The notes beneath the pieces were generated by a model. The model was not told the DNA's origin. It was given only the letters and a program-made list of their open reading frames with translations, and ran no database searches. From assembly GCA_019677205.1 (NCBI GenBank), contig JAAMXY010000665.1, positions 154,720-218,719 on the forward strand: a DNA stretch of 64,000 nucleotides, written 5' to 3'. Below are positions 1-12,695 of this stretch, in pieces. Positions within the stretch are counted from its first letter, which is position 1; each line of letters starts with the position of its first letter. Source of the stretch: Pinguiococcus pyrenoidosus. Lineage: Eukaryota > Sar > Pinguiophyceae > Pinguiochrysidales > Pinguiochrysidaceae. Position numbers and translations under genes: made by a program.

Positions 1-3000
1 GAAGAGTCGCTTGCAAAGATACAAAGCACGCTAGAGACGCTGAACAAGCGAGCGAAAAGCAGGCAGAAAGATACGGCCAGACTGCACCGGTTCTACGTGG
101 AGATTGCTCACAACTATCGGAGCTTCAGGAAAGGCCTTGACAAGGCCGTGCAGATGTCCAATCCCGGCGGAGAAGACAGCCCCATCGACGCGTGGTGGTC
201 CGCGGTGAACGTCAACTTGATGCACGCCTGTCAGCAGCATCGACTGCACTACCAACGGATCGAAGAGCTGCTTCCCCGCCTTCGCCAGCTGCAGCAGCTT
301 CAGGAGCAGTGCTGCGCAAGCCTCCACGCGCAGGGAACCACGGTAATAAAGGCGCTTCACGACGCGATGAGTGGCCTGCAGTCTGCCGATAAGGAGCTGA
401 ACCGTGTTCAGAACCGGCTGCAAAGAGTGAGGAGCAAGCAGACCGCCGAGCACGCCGAGGGGCAGGATCCCACCGCAACGGATCTTGCCGAGTCGGACGG
501 GACTTCTCGCCCGTCCCTGAGCATCCAGATTTCGGCAGACCACGACAAGGCCACGAAGAAGATCGCCAAGAGGTCCGAGGAAGCGCTCGACGAGAAGGCG
601 GGGGCGGAGGGTCGCATGACCGAAGCGCTCAGGCGCATTGAGCAGGAGATTCCGGTGATCGTCAAGGAGTACGAAGACATCTTCGCCAACGACCTCGAGC
701 AGTTCAGCCACATCTTCAAGGCCTTCGCCAAGAATGAGCACAGGATACTCAGGTAGGCTCCTGCTGCGATCAGGTTGTTGCGACATGTTCCCGTTCACGC
801 CGTTGGCCCTCTTTGGCGCGTAGCAACGTGACCATGATAGGACGGCGCATGGTCCTCGGGACGACCGCGGCCGGCTACACGGTCGCAACCACGAACACGC
901 CTATACCCGTAAGCGCCGAATCGTATGAATCGACAGACCTTGCATCGCCAACGAGCCGAGTCCCCGCGTCCTTGCGGCAGCTGGACGGCGGCTACGCGCC
1001 GTTCCTGCGCGCCCTCGTGGGTCACGCCATGGGCATGGAAAACGCGCCGCGTCTCCAAGCAACGACGAGGAGGGGCGCTACCGTCCAGAGTGATAGCGAA
1101 GCGCAGGCAGCGGACCAGAACGGGAACGGTGGCGAAGGGGACCGAGCGACGGACAGGCGGCAGAACTTCCGATCCCAGGGAAGACAGGGCCATCACAAGC
1201 GGTCCACGTCGGTTCCCCCTCGGCTGCGAAGGGTGGCAGGACTTTCAGGGGCGGAGAGGAGGTCGCCAAGGGCCTTTGCATCTAGAATGAAGAAGCTGGC
1301 GCGACCAGCTAGTAGATTACTCGCTGCTGGGAGCGATGAAGAGTTGGATCCGGGGGCTTCGTCGGGGCCTCCTTCTCCAGTGTCGGGCGACGCTGGCGCA
1401 TCCGACGCACACCATCGCACGGCATCGATGGAGCGAGCTGCTCGTTCCCTAAGGGAGGAAAGCGGCTCCGAGCAGGGTGAGCCGCACTTTGCGGCGAGCA
1501 TTTCGCATGACGGTTGTCTTGCCGACGAGGCCGAAGCGCTTCATTTCCGGAGTGGCAGCAATAGCAGCAGCACTGGCACGAGCCATAGTTTTGAAGTGGC
1601 TGCGTCTGGTAGCAACGCTTCCTTGGAAGAGCATATCCGGCTGGGAGAGGACGGACCAAGCTGCTTCGATAGCGCGTCTCAGGGTGTTCCGCGCAGCGGA
1701 GGCAGTTCGTCGGGAAGAATCCCCCGCCACGAGCTGGAAGAGCATGGACTCGACATGTTCGGCGATGCCATGGCGGCGTTGAGCTCCACCTTGCCTGCGA
1801 GCTTGCCGAACCCACTCCCTGCGGGCATTGTCGAGAACATCGAGATGGAGTCCTGCGTCTGGGCGAACAGTCTGACGGGGCGGGTGTACCGTGACGCCGT
1901 GAGTTCTCATGGGTTCCGGGGATGGCTCAAAGACCAGCTGCAGCACATGATCAATCGAGGAGCGCTGCCGGAGTGGATTGACGAGCTCGAAGTCTCCGAC
2001 CTTAGCTTTAGCTCGGCGGCTCCCATTCTGAAGAATGTCCGGTGGGTCCCGACTTGTGCGTTGGGGCCGTCGGCAGACATGAACTACGACGTCGCAGTCG
2101 ACGCCGAGGTAAGGTGGTGACCATCGCGGCACGCAGCCTCGCTTGTCGTCGGGGGTTGGTCGTCGAGGGAACCCCGACGACAAGCTTTGGAGGGCGACGT
2201 CGGAACATGCTTAGTGACTTGTCCCTTCTCGTAGGTGATCTACAGCGGGTGCATGGCCTTCACGGTGAGCACCCGAGCATGGATGAATTGGCCGCGGGAT
2301 AAGTACGCAAGCATTCCGATCACAATCTCAATCGAGCTGAACAACGTCAGCGGTAGAATGCGCTTTGGGGTGCGCAGGCGTCGCTCCTTCGTCGCCTTTC
2401 TCGAGGAGCCCTTCCTGCGCTTTCAGGTGCACTCGGCATTTGGGCGGACGGCCTTCATCAAGGATCTTCCCATCTTGGAAGATCTGATCGTCCAGCGCAT
2501 CAAGAGCGCGGTGCGGCGTCGGCTCATCTACCCGAACTGCAAGACCTTCCGGCTGCTGTGGCCGCACGCCTGGTGGCCGGGCGAAGACGAAGAGGTCACC
2601 AGTCCGCGAAACGAAGGCTCCAGCCCCAAGGAGTCCGATTCGGACACGGTCGACGAGCACAAGGACGAAGTGTCGAGCACGACTCTCTACGAAACCGGCG
2701 TACACATCATGCGCAAAGTTCGGGCAGTCACCGCACGCGAAGAGCACCGCCAAGAGCTGGTGGCGTCTTCCTCCGTGGAGAGTCAAGCTCAAGCTCATGA
2801 TCCGCCAAATGACTCGACGCGCCAACAACGGACTCGTTGGACGAGTATGGCGGCGTCAATACGCTCGGTCTTCAAAGGCTCCTCCGTCGGAGAGAGCCGT
2901 GGCAGCCAGGAGTCTCCGGACAGCGACCTAGCGTCTTCCGGCCACATTCACGAGCAGGATGTCATTGGAAAGGTTACGCTGGCCGCCGAATCGGACACGG

Positions 3001-3187
3001 ACACAAGCGACACGGACGAGGGCTTCGAGGAAGGCATGGAGAAAGGAGATGAGACGGTACGTGTGCTGCGCTGGGCACAACATCCGCAATGGCACGCTTC
3101 GCTGACCTCGAGAGCTTCCTACAGAAATGGTTGGAGGAGATGAAGGCATCTCTCGGAAAGGCCCGCGAGAGTGAAGCGCCAGCGTAG
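1..3187 (+). CDS. SMP-domain lipid-transfer protein (TEX2-like), 5' truncated
   Basis: The reading frame is already open at base 1, so the start lies outside the window. Exons are 1-752, 824-2108, 2235-3056 and 3125-3187, giving 973 residues here. The first exon is Gln/Arg/Glu-rich and helical, like a BAR or coiled-coil region. A long Ser-rich linker follows. Spanning the intron at 2109-2234 is a stretch with the hallmarks of the SMP (synaptotagmin-like mitochondrial lipid-binding) domain: it starts near 'WANSLTGRVYRDAVSS', contains 'LPEWIDELEVSDLSF', and continues with 'SGRMRFGVRRRRSFVAFLEEP'. The best family match by eye is TEX2 (testis-expressed protein 2) rather than extended synaptotagmins. 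SMP proteins move lipids at ER contact sites; that role here is inferred. All three introns restore frame. No membrane anchor is visible in the part present; it may lie upstream. Confidence 0.75.
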
Positions 3188-4919
<1,732 letters not shown>

Positions 4920-5294
4920 GCGCCCTGCTGCTCGACAAGGAGTGTCAAGTGAGGCCACTGCGAGGGGTACATATCGAACGGGAGTCGGCACGTGGACTTC
5001 GTGGCGATTGCTGGGGACTAGCCTCGCGGTCACCGGTTGCACATGAGCACAGGGACGTGGAACAGGGCATGTAAAAACTTTTGGCGTCCGCGCCGATCTC
5101 GATCGAGGTCGAGCGTCGCAAGCGAATTGGAGTGAAGATTCCCGAGTTTACTGCCATTGCCTTGCGAGACTCGGGCCTCTGCCGCGACGCACACGTATCT
5201 ACATGGGCGCTATTCACATTCCCTGCCATGCTGGCCTGCAGTCTGCTGGCCTGCACGTTCTCTTCCTGGGCGCACGCCTACCGACTCAATAGAA
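4920..5294. other. Tail-to-tail intergenic region, ARF and REEP-like
   Basis: This holds the 3' ends of two convergent genes. I see no gene or repeat in it. Confidence 0.4.
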
Positions 5295-6864
5295 TCATTT
5301 CCACTCGTGCGTCGCCGGCGTCGTGGCCGCGCGGCGCCGCCGACTCCGCTTCCGTCCTGGACTGTCGTTTCCTCGCCCTCCGCTCGAGCTGTGCACAGAG
5401 CGAAAGCGGCTTAGCAACGGAGAGAACAAAGAGAAGCGCAGGACACCGGAAGCGCCGCGGGGCGGGGGGCATCATCTCATCTCAACTCATCTCAACTCAT
5501 CACAACTCATCTCAACTCATCTCAACTCATCTCAACTCATCTCATCTCAACTCACCTTCCAAACGCCGTCCTTGGCGGCGGCGTCGTGGTCGACAGATCA
5601 AAGAGATGATCCCGGATACGAACCCGCTGATCTCCGGTCAGCAGCTCGCGCATGGACTTGCCCAGCGACATCTTGCGCGCGAGTCCTCTCTTCTCGGTGT
5701 CGCCGCCCTCGGCGTCGTCGCTTTTGCTTCCGTAGAAGCTGGATCTCCACAGTCGGCGTCTCCGGGAGGAGGAGTCCTCCTCGGTCTTGCCGGCATCACG
5801 ACCGCCATCCTCCTCCTTCTCGGGGGACTTGCTGGCGCTTCTCAAGCCCTTGTTCCGGTGCCTTCGTCGCAGACTAGTTCTCGCGCCCAAGCCCGCAGTT
5901 CCGCTCCTCCCGTCGCTCGGCGAGCTCGCTTTCTCGAGGGCGATTTCATCATCCAGATCCGCCGTAGACACGGAGGGGCCTCCCTTGTCTTCCTCGCCGG
6001 TGCGCTCCTTTCCCTTCGCTTGTTGCGGGCTGATGTGATGCCGGGCGATCAGCTGCAGGCGATTGTGCGTCGACACCATCCGGGAGACGTCACAGCTGGT
6101 GAAGTCCTCCGCGCTATCCATGTGCTTCGCAGCCGCATTCCGCCGGTGCGTTTTGGGGGCATCCCCTGCATGCCCTGCATCCTTCGCGTCTGCCGCGAGG
6201 TCCGATCCCCTGACCGAGATGTCCATCTCCATGACGTCTTCGAGGTCCGATGCCCTGCGCCGCGGAGAGAAGTCGCCGGCCTCATAGCCGCCGCTCGCTG
6301 CCCCCACGCTTTTTCCACTTCGTGCGGAGGCCAGGCCAGGGATGACGAGGTCGAGCAGCACGAAGGGGAGGACCATGAGGCGCTCGAAGAGCTTCTCTTC
6401 GATGTGATCCTCCGAGAGCACTTCGTGGCAGAATCGCATGAAGGGGATCACGAGGGTGTCGAACAGGATACCTGGCAGCTGTCCCGAGCACCAGCAATGT
6501 GAGCTTTGGTCCACTCACACGGCTCGTCGGCACCCCTTCATCGGGAAACACACATACCCGAGACTCGGGAAAGCAGAGCGTCAGCAGCGCCAAGGACTTG
6601 GTTGTCCAGTAGAACGGCACCCAGGACACCAGCCACTCCAGCGTGTTCTCCAGCAGCCTCACGACGCCCAGGACCGCCCAGAACTCAAGGATCGTAAAGT
6701 CCACGGTGCCCGCCTTGCGAGAAGAAAGCTTCAGTTCGATCTGGGCAGGCGGCTTGCCGCGAAGACCAGGCGCCCCTACGCACCTTCAGCAGCTTGAAGC
6801 TCCGCCAGAATCCCGCAAACAAACACACGAGATTCAATGCCAGAGTTGCGACGTAGTTCACCAT
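5295..6864 (-). CDS. REEP/DP1/HVA22 family ER-shaping protein
   Basis: Reading 6864 downwards, exons are 6864-6784, 6713-6558, 6478-5556 and probably 5388-5295, for about 417 residues. The joined N-terminal 120 residues carry the TB2/DP1/HVA22 pattern: a first hydrophobic segment, then 'TILEFWAVLGVVRLLENTLE' and 'LVSWVPFYWTTKSLALL', then an amphipathic helix 'LFDTLVIPFMRFCHEV'. These proteins form hairpins that curve ER tubules. The remaining 250 residues are hydrophilic, Ser/Arg/Asp-rich and unlike the family core, which normally ends soon after the domain. The last intron is less certain: 'GGAAG' followed by GTGAGT at 5555 is a strong donor, but without splicing a stop follows directly at 5552 (about 387 residues). 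The 10-base repeat at 5472-5552 would lie in that intron. Confidence 0.75.
5472..5552. repeat. 10-bp tandem repeat (CATCTCAACT-type)
   Basis: About eight near-perfect copies of a 10-base unit 'CTCATCTCAA' run to the edge of the REEP-like coding sequence. On the minus strand this reads as repeated 'TTGAGATGAG' and probably forms the body of the last intron of that gene. Confidence 0.8.
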
Positions 6865-7804
6865 CTTTGCGCAACAGACGGTATCCAAGCGGCCTCGGGG
6901 CACGTCTGTGGAAACTCTGTATTCGACGCAAGTTCGTCACAGAAACGATTCTGCGGAATTGGCAGCTACCGACGCGTTGCCTGGTGCTATCCCGCGCCGA
7001 TCCTGCCTCACAGAGCCAAGCAAGGAGCGCGTCGCAGGTGCAGGCGCATTGAAATCACCCTGGTTTTTCTGCCGCAGCGCCGGCGTGAGAAGACAGCCGA
7101 AGCAGCCGTTTTAAAATGTTGGTTGAAATTGGTTGAAATCACCTTATATGACGCATAGATCGGGTATATCTTGAAACCCGTTACAGAAATGGTTCCTATA
7201 CTGATGTTATAAAAGCAGTATATTTCATATTTGAATGCTTAGAGGGTCGATTTCTTCGGCTTTGATTTCGTTGCGGTTGCGATTGCGATGGCGATGGCGG
7301 TTGCGCTTTCGAGCCTATGGAAGGAGTGGTCGCGCAGTCGCGCAGGGCTCCGACTCCAGAGCGCCGTCCGCCACAAGCGTTTGCAGCAGTCGAGCAAAAG
7401 GGCTTTCCTGTGGTGACGTCCGTCTCCTCAGCGCTGAGGCACGGCGCCAAGGAAGTCGAGGGATGAACAGAACGCGGCGAAGCAGGATCAAGGCCTCGTG
7501 CTGACCATGCCAAAACCAGAATCATCCATGCGTCACACCTGTGCAGCAAGCCAATCAAAGGTCCTTATCTCTTCTCCATTCGAAACGGTAAATCCTTATC
7601 ATTCTATCATTCACGGAACAAGTGTGCCGAATGAAAAAGGTTACAATAATCGGTTCCAGTCTCAAAGTGCTCAGGGTCTTCGATTTCCCGCCGGATTTGT
7701 CACGCAGAGATCTTTAGTACCGCTCCGACAGACTGTCCTCAACGCCGCGCGCGTCGGCTTGTGAATCTCGCAAGCTCTCTAGGGCAGGCCTCCCGACCTC
7801 GAAG
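6865..7804. promoter_or_regulatory. Head-to-head promoter region with A+T-rich patch
   Basis: This 940-bp gap separates two divergent genes (REEP-like, minus; small plastid protein, plus). Bases about 7108-7240 are clearly richer in A and T than the surroundings. No gene is seen. The promoter role is inferred from position only; no TATA box or other motif was assigned. Confidence 0.4.
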
Positions 7805-8494
7805 ATGTTGGGCCTTCGCACGGTCTTCGTTTCTGTCCTTGTCGGCGCGCTTCTCAACCACGTGTTGTCCTTCCGAGTGGTCAAAGTGGCCGGAACGAGC
7901 CGCGAGAGCCGCAGCCAGCTACTCGCCGCGGGGGACAAGGAGGAAAAAGGGTTCTTTGGCAAGTTCTTCGAAGAACTGGACAACTTCATCGACGACGCAA
8001 CGTAATTCCTAGGCTTTTTGCGCATGACGCGGAATTCCCAGCCAGAGATCTCGTCTCATGCTGTCTTTTTTTGCGCTGTTTTGGGGTGCGTGCAGGAGTC
8101 GGCGGCTTGGACAGGGTGCTCAATTCTACGGCAAGAGGAAGTCGTCCTTCTACGGGGAGAATGACAGCATGAAGAAGCGGAATTCCAAGGCCGCGGATCC
8201 TCTGGAGGACTACCAAGGCCCGACCAACACCGGCTACTTCGTTTGGAGAAAGTGAGTGGAGCACTGTCGAAACGTTGACGACTTGGAGACGAAGTTCTGA
8301 CGATGCTCACGTGCTTTGAAAACTTCTCTTTCCCGCTCCCCTTTTTCCCTCTCTCTCCCCCTCTTCCCTCTCGCTCCCCCTCGTCCCTCTCCCCCTCGCT
8401 TCCCCTCAGAAATGAAGATGGAAGGTTGGAGGCGCAGACCCGGATGAAGGGCACGAAGATCGAGAAGCGCAGTCGCTGGGCAGATGACGAGTAG
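7805..8494 (+). CDS. Small plastid-targeted protein of unknown function
   Basis: Exons 7805-8001, 8096-8251 and 8410-8494 encode 145 residues. The N-terminus is a short signal peptide ('LRTVFVSVLVGALLNHVL') followed by Ser-Phe and a basic, Ser-rich stretch. That is the bipartite layout used for import into red-derived complex plastids. The mature part has 'FFEELDNFIDDATSRRLGQG' and 'FYGKRKSSFYGEND', then a region ending in 'GPTNTGYFVWRK'. I recall similar unnamed proteins in stramenopile algae, but assign no function. Both introns restore frame. The second intron has a long pure pyrimidine tract (about 8327-8407) before its acceptor. Confidence 0.7.
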
Positions 8495-9018
8495 ATGACG
8501 AGTAGACGGAGGACGATGCTGCAAAGCTGCGCTTTGGTGTAAGTCAGTGGACACTGGCGGCTCGGCGCTTTGCCTGCGAAGCATGGACATATTGATGAGA
8601 CCTTCGGATTGGGAATCGGAAATCGGAAATCGGAAATCGGAAATCGGAAATCGGAGATCGGAGATCGGAGAACCGAAGAATCCCGAATGGGCTGGCGCGA
8701 ACGGAGAGGCTGGCCATAGCGACACGATCGAAGGAACGCTGCACTAAAACAAAAAGGAGCTGCTTTCCAAAATCCTCCGCTATAGAAGTTTGCGCGCTCC
8801 AATCCTAGCATTCAACCTGTACACCGCCGATCTCTTTGCGATCGCTGCGCATCGAACGAATCCATCAATCCAGACGATTCCTCAATCTTTTCGTCCTCTG
8901 GCAGGTGCTACTTACAACCGCTACACCAACCGGTCCTCAACTCGTCGTCGCTACATTCCATTCAAAAGTGGGCATTACATTGCGGACAAAACAAGGTAAC
9001 TGGTCCTTGGACATGCTG
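8495..9018. other. Tail-to-tail intergenic region
   Basis: This lies between the small plastid gene and the kinase 3' end. It contains the 7-base repeat at 8613-8672 and nothing else I can support. Confidence 0.4.
8613..8672. repeat. 7-bp tandem repeat (AATCGGA)
   Basis: About eight copies of 'AATCGGA' or 'GATCGGA' lie head to tail. Runs of short similar units recur in this window (for example 33624-33650), so this looks like ordinary slippage expansion in non-coding DNA. Confidence 0.85.
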
Positions 9019-10467
9019 CTATTGTAGCTTGACTCCTCGTCTCCCCAAGTCGGTCAAGCGGGCGGCCTTGGCGGACTTCACCAGCCTGAACACGACGGAA
9101 CTCTTTCCCCCATCCAACTTGTTGGGAGCGGCCCTCAAAAATCGCCTCAAACTGGCGGGTGGCCGTCGGAGACCGTGTCTGGAGGTCTCCCGGATGCTCC
9201 CCACTTCCCCTGCTTCCCTGCTAAGAAACTGCTGCCGCAGGCAAATGGCAAACTTCCTCGTTGGTGTGCTCGCTCCCTCCGCCGCGAGGGTGGAAGCAGG
9301 TGGCAACGAAAACTCCGAAAAGGGGCGGCGCCGGGCTGGCGAAAAGCCGCGAGCGCCGGCGCCAAAGCCGGGGAGGATCGGCTCCCCCCAACGCCGCAGG
9401 AACCGCAGCGCCTGGCGCGGGGTCCACCGCTTGCACGGCTTCACTGCGAGCAGGTTCAAGAGCAGCTCGTGCATGGCGTCAGAGATGCTCTTCGGCCAGC
9501 CCAGAGCGCGCTCGAGCTCCTCTCGCTCTTCCTTCTTGACGGCCGCCGCGTCCGCGCTGCGGCGCTGTAGCTTCCGCGCCGCGTGCGCGCGGATGTCGCG
9601 GTACTTCGCGTAGCGCGGGTCCTTGCCGTCGGCCCGTTCCCAGGCCTGCGTCCCGATGAGCGCCGCGAGAAGAGTGATGCCCAGGCTCCAGCCATCGACT
9701 GCAGCCAGTGCTCGGTGCGTCGGGCACTGCGACGACGCCGCAGTGCTCTGTGGGACCATGCACGGCGAGCCGCGCGTCGAGAAGCACTCCTCCGGCAGGT
9801 AGGCAACCGAGCCCTTCATGCGCCGCGGCGACCGCTTCGGCGCCTCCGCCGCCCGCCTGCTGTCCAGCTTGACGGCACAGCCAAAGTCGGCGACGACGGC
9901 GGTGCCATCCGGCTTCATGAGGATGTTCTCCGGCTTGATGTCGAGGTGGAACCAGCCCTGCGCGTGGCAGTGGCTGAGCGCCTCGGCGACGTCGACGGCG
10001 ATGTGCCGTAGGCGGTCCTCCGACAGGCAGCCCGAGGGCGAGCGCTTGATCATCTGCAGCAGATCCATGGTGCAGAGCTCGGAGACGATCATGGAGGCCA
10101 TCGTGTCACGGGCCCCTGCGTCCATGGCGTCCAGGTCGAATTCCGCGCCCCTGGTGAGGAAGGCGTCGGGCGTGGGCTCCCGCTGCAACGCCAGCGCTCG
10201 CGCTCGCAAGACCTTGGGATGCCTGGTTTCCGCGAAGAGGCGCTGGAGGCTCTGGAGGGGCTTCCAGTACTGTGGTCGAAGCATCTTGAGCGCGAGGTCG
10301 CCGGACACCTGGCGCCCCTCGCGCCCCAGCGCCTCCACCACGTACACGTCCGCCTCCAAGCCGCTTCCGATGCGTCGCTTGACGCGGAAGCGGCCATCCG
10401 GGGTCGCGCAGCCCATGTTCATGGTGGTGACCTCCGGGATCATGATTCGAAGGGGGCTACTGGCCAT
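9019..10467 (-). CDS. Ser/Thr protein kinase
   Basis: This single exon of 482 residues starts at the ATG at 10467. The kinase core is complete: glycine loop 'IGSGLEADVYVVEA', ATP-binding lysine in 'DLALKML', catalytic loop 'HLDIKPENIL', 'DFG' metal site, and an activation segment ending 'GSVAYLPEE', where most kinases have Ala-Pro-Glu. A 'DGWSLGITLLAAL' helix F follows. About 110 residues of basic, low-conservation sequence come after the domain. The Asp before Lys in the catalytic loop suggests serine/threonine specificity. I cannot place it in a named kinase family. The frame stays open upstream to 11052 with no ATG, so a longer product from an unseen exon is possible. Confidence 0.85.
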   Translation of the reverse strand: MASSPLRIMIPEVTTMNMGCATPDGRFRVKRRIGSGLEADVYVVEALGREGRQVSGDLALKMLRPQYWKPLQSLQRLFAETRHPKVLRARALALQREPTPDAFLTRGAEFDLDAMDAGARDTMASMIVSELCTMDLLQMIKRSPSGCLSEDRLRHIAVDVAEALSHCHAQGWFHLDIKPENILMKPDGTAVVADFGCAVKLDSRRAAEAPKRSPRRMKGSVAYLPEECFSTRGSPCMVPQSTAASSQCPTHRALAAVDGWSLGITLLAALIGTQAWERADGKDPRYAKYRDIRAHAARKLQRRSADAAAVKKEEREELERALGWPKSISDAMHELLLNLLAVKPCKRWTPRQALRFLRRWGEPILPGFGAGARGFSPARRRPFSEFSLPPASTLAAEGASTPTRKFAICLRQQFLSREAGEVGSIRETSRHGLRRPPASLRRFLRAAPNKLDGGKSSVVFRLVKSAKAARLTDLGRRGVKLQ

Positions 10468-12695
10468 CTTGGAGTTGGCTTCTCCACGGAATCTTTCTAG
10501 ATCCAGCAGCTCAAGATGCGTGTCCAATCGGCCTGGCAGCGCGCGGCGGCTCCCTGGCCGCTGCCCTCCCTTCCTACTCTTGTTCCAAGGCTGCTCCGAG
10601 GCCGCCGTGGCGGTCGGGGCCAGCGAGGGGGTGCGAGCTCCTCCGGCTGCTTGGGCCCGGAAGAGTTGAAGACACCCGACTTGCGAGCGTGTCGACCGGA
10701 CCAGTGGGTCCGCGCGCGCGGGGTCGGCGGCGCTTGCACGGGCTCGCGAACACGTCCGTGTCTGGCTGAGGTCGCTCCGAGCGGCCGCGTTGCGAAGCGG
10801 CGGCGGCGGGCGTCGGTGGCGTGGAATCTTTGAGGGAGGCAACGCCTTCGCCCTTCGCCCACGTATGATGTCGCTTTCGGAAACTCGCTGGTCGAAGCAC
10901 AACGGTTTGACGCGGCTGCGGGCTGCTATACGCGCGCGGGATTGCTTGAGGGAAAATTGCCGCCGCTTCCTGTGGCTTTGCTCGCCGGCCAAGGATGCTT
11001 GGCGAGGCCCCCCGATTCGCCGACTCCCGGCCGACACGGACACGCTGCCCAATCAGTGCCGCACGTGGCGCAGATGTTCTCGTAAAAGCGCCAGACGGAT
11101 TCGAATCGGACCCGGTGACGCACCTTCCTGGGTGACGATGGACGCGTTGGATAATTCTGCGCAGCTAGAGCAAGGATAGGGATATGGATTCCGACGACGT
11201 TGCCACCAGTCAGATGCGGCCCTCCTCGGCGCCCGTAAAGATTGGTCGACGGGAAAATTTCTGGATACGTACGAGAACCCTACGTGGCGCGCTGGAATTC
11301 ACGCGATGGGCCGCGCTGACCAGATCCGAAGGCTTCTGGAGAAGGGTGACACCACCGACGAGCCACGTGCACCGCGGATCCGGCTTGGACACGCTTTGTA
11401 ACTGAAGAATCCGGCTCCCGACCTGACACGTCCAGAAAGAACACGTCGGTCACCAGGGGCGATTCCCGGAAAAGAAGGGCTGCGAACTGGCGGCCTCGCG
11501 AGAGGGATGGGGGCTGCGCCGGAGGTTGAAATGGTTTTCTGCAACTTGTCCCGATCCACGTCGCAACGAAGATCCCTTCCCGGACAGGGAGATCCGATGG
11601 CGAGGGAGGTTGAAGTCGAAGCGAAGAAGCGGTCCGCATTCTGGAGTTTGAACCGCAGTTCTCAAAATCTACGAGCGCTTGTGGTATGGCGCCGAGAAGA
11701 ACGTACACTTGTGAAACCTCATGGCCGCCCGGCCTTTCCAGATGACACTGCAGCCATCGCCGGGCCTTCGATGGCCATTGGGCCATCGGCCAAGCGAGCC
11801 TCGACACGTACACGTACGTGAGGCGAAACGTGGTAAGGCTGCTGATGATGCCGATGAGAGCCTCCCGTGGTCGTTGGACGAGACCAACCAGCCACCAGCC
11901 AGGAACCCTGCTTTCCCCGTGGGGATCGTACTGCTGACGTACCCTTCGCGCGGACACCCGGACGGTTCTCGCCGCGCACCCAGTCCCCGCACCGCATCCA
12001 ACGAGGGTTCAACCCGCCGCCGACCCCGCAGGGAACTTCTACTTCCAGTAAACTTTCATTACGCACTTCCGCGGTTTCCGGACTAGTTTCCAGGCGTCGC
12101 GCGTGACCAATCGCGGCAGAGGATTCATGCTCCAAGCGGTTGCCCTGGTCACCAGATTGGCCACCAACGGCACCAAGGAGCTGGTTGGCCGCCCATGACT
12201 CGTAGACTGCCCCGCTTCACGCACCATGCTCCACCAACCCACCAAGAACTCGCAGCCAGAGACGCGGCGCTACGCCTTCGCGCATCTCTGTCGCTCCGCA
12301 GAATGCTGTCCTCGCTCTGTCCTCCAGCCACCTGTTCTCTGTTCTCTGTTCTCTGTTCTCCTTCCCTATGCCGCGCCGATGCAAGTGGCGCATTTCGAAG
12401 TTCGCATCTCGAAACCCCAAGCCCCACAAGCCGTAGTCTTTGTGTTCCCACCAAACCGCAAAACCCAAAAACCGCAAAACCGCAAAACCGCAAAACCGCA
12501 AAACCACAAAACCACAAAACCGCAAAACCACAAACCACAGAAACAACCAACCACTCCGCTTCGAAGCTGATCCGTTGATCAGCTGACTCTCCTGTCCCTC
12601 TGTCCCTTTCCCTCCAGAAACCCCTCGATTTTCGGTGGATTTTCCGCCATTTTCAGAGGCCGAAAAGCGCGCTTCGGCGAGGCCACTGCGCCGCT
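10468..12695. other. Head-to-head gap between kinase and OMA1
   Basis: This 2.2-kb region holds no gene I can support. Bases 10468-11052 are open in the kinase frame but compositionally odd and lack an ATG. ORFs at 11280-11957 (minus) and others have no family signal. It contains two simple repeats at 12339-12363 and 12460-12545. Confidence 0.4.
12460..12545. repeat. 8-bp tandem repeat (AAAACCGC), plus CTCTGTT repeat upstream
   Basis: About ten imperfect copies of 'AAAACCGC' or 'AAAACCAC' lie in tandem. A separate run of three to four 'TCTGTTC' units lies at about 12339-12363. Both are in non-coding sequence upstream of OMA1. Confidence 0.8.

Noticed and set aside
11280-11957. 225-codon minus-strand ORF upstream of OMA1
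   Set aside because: No family resemblance, no convincing ATG or splice context, and overlapping ORFs on both strands are equally open.
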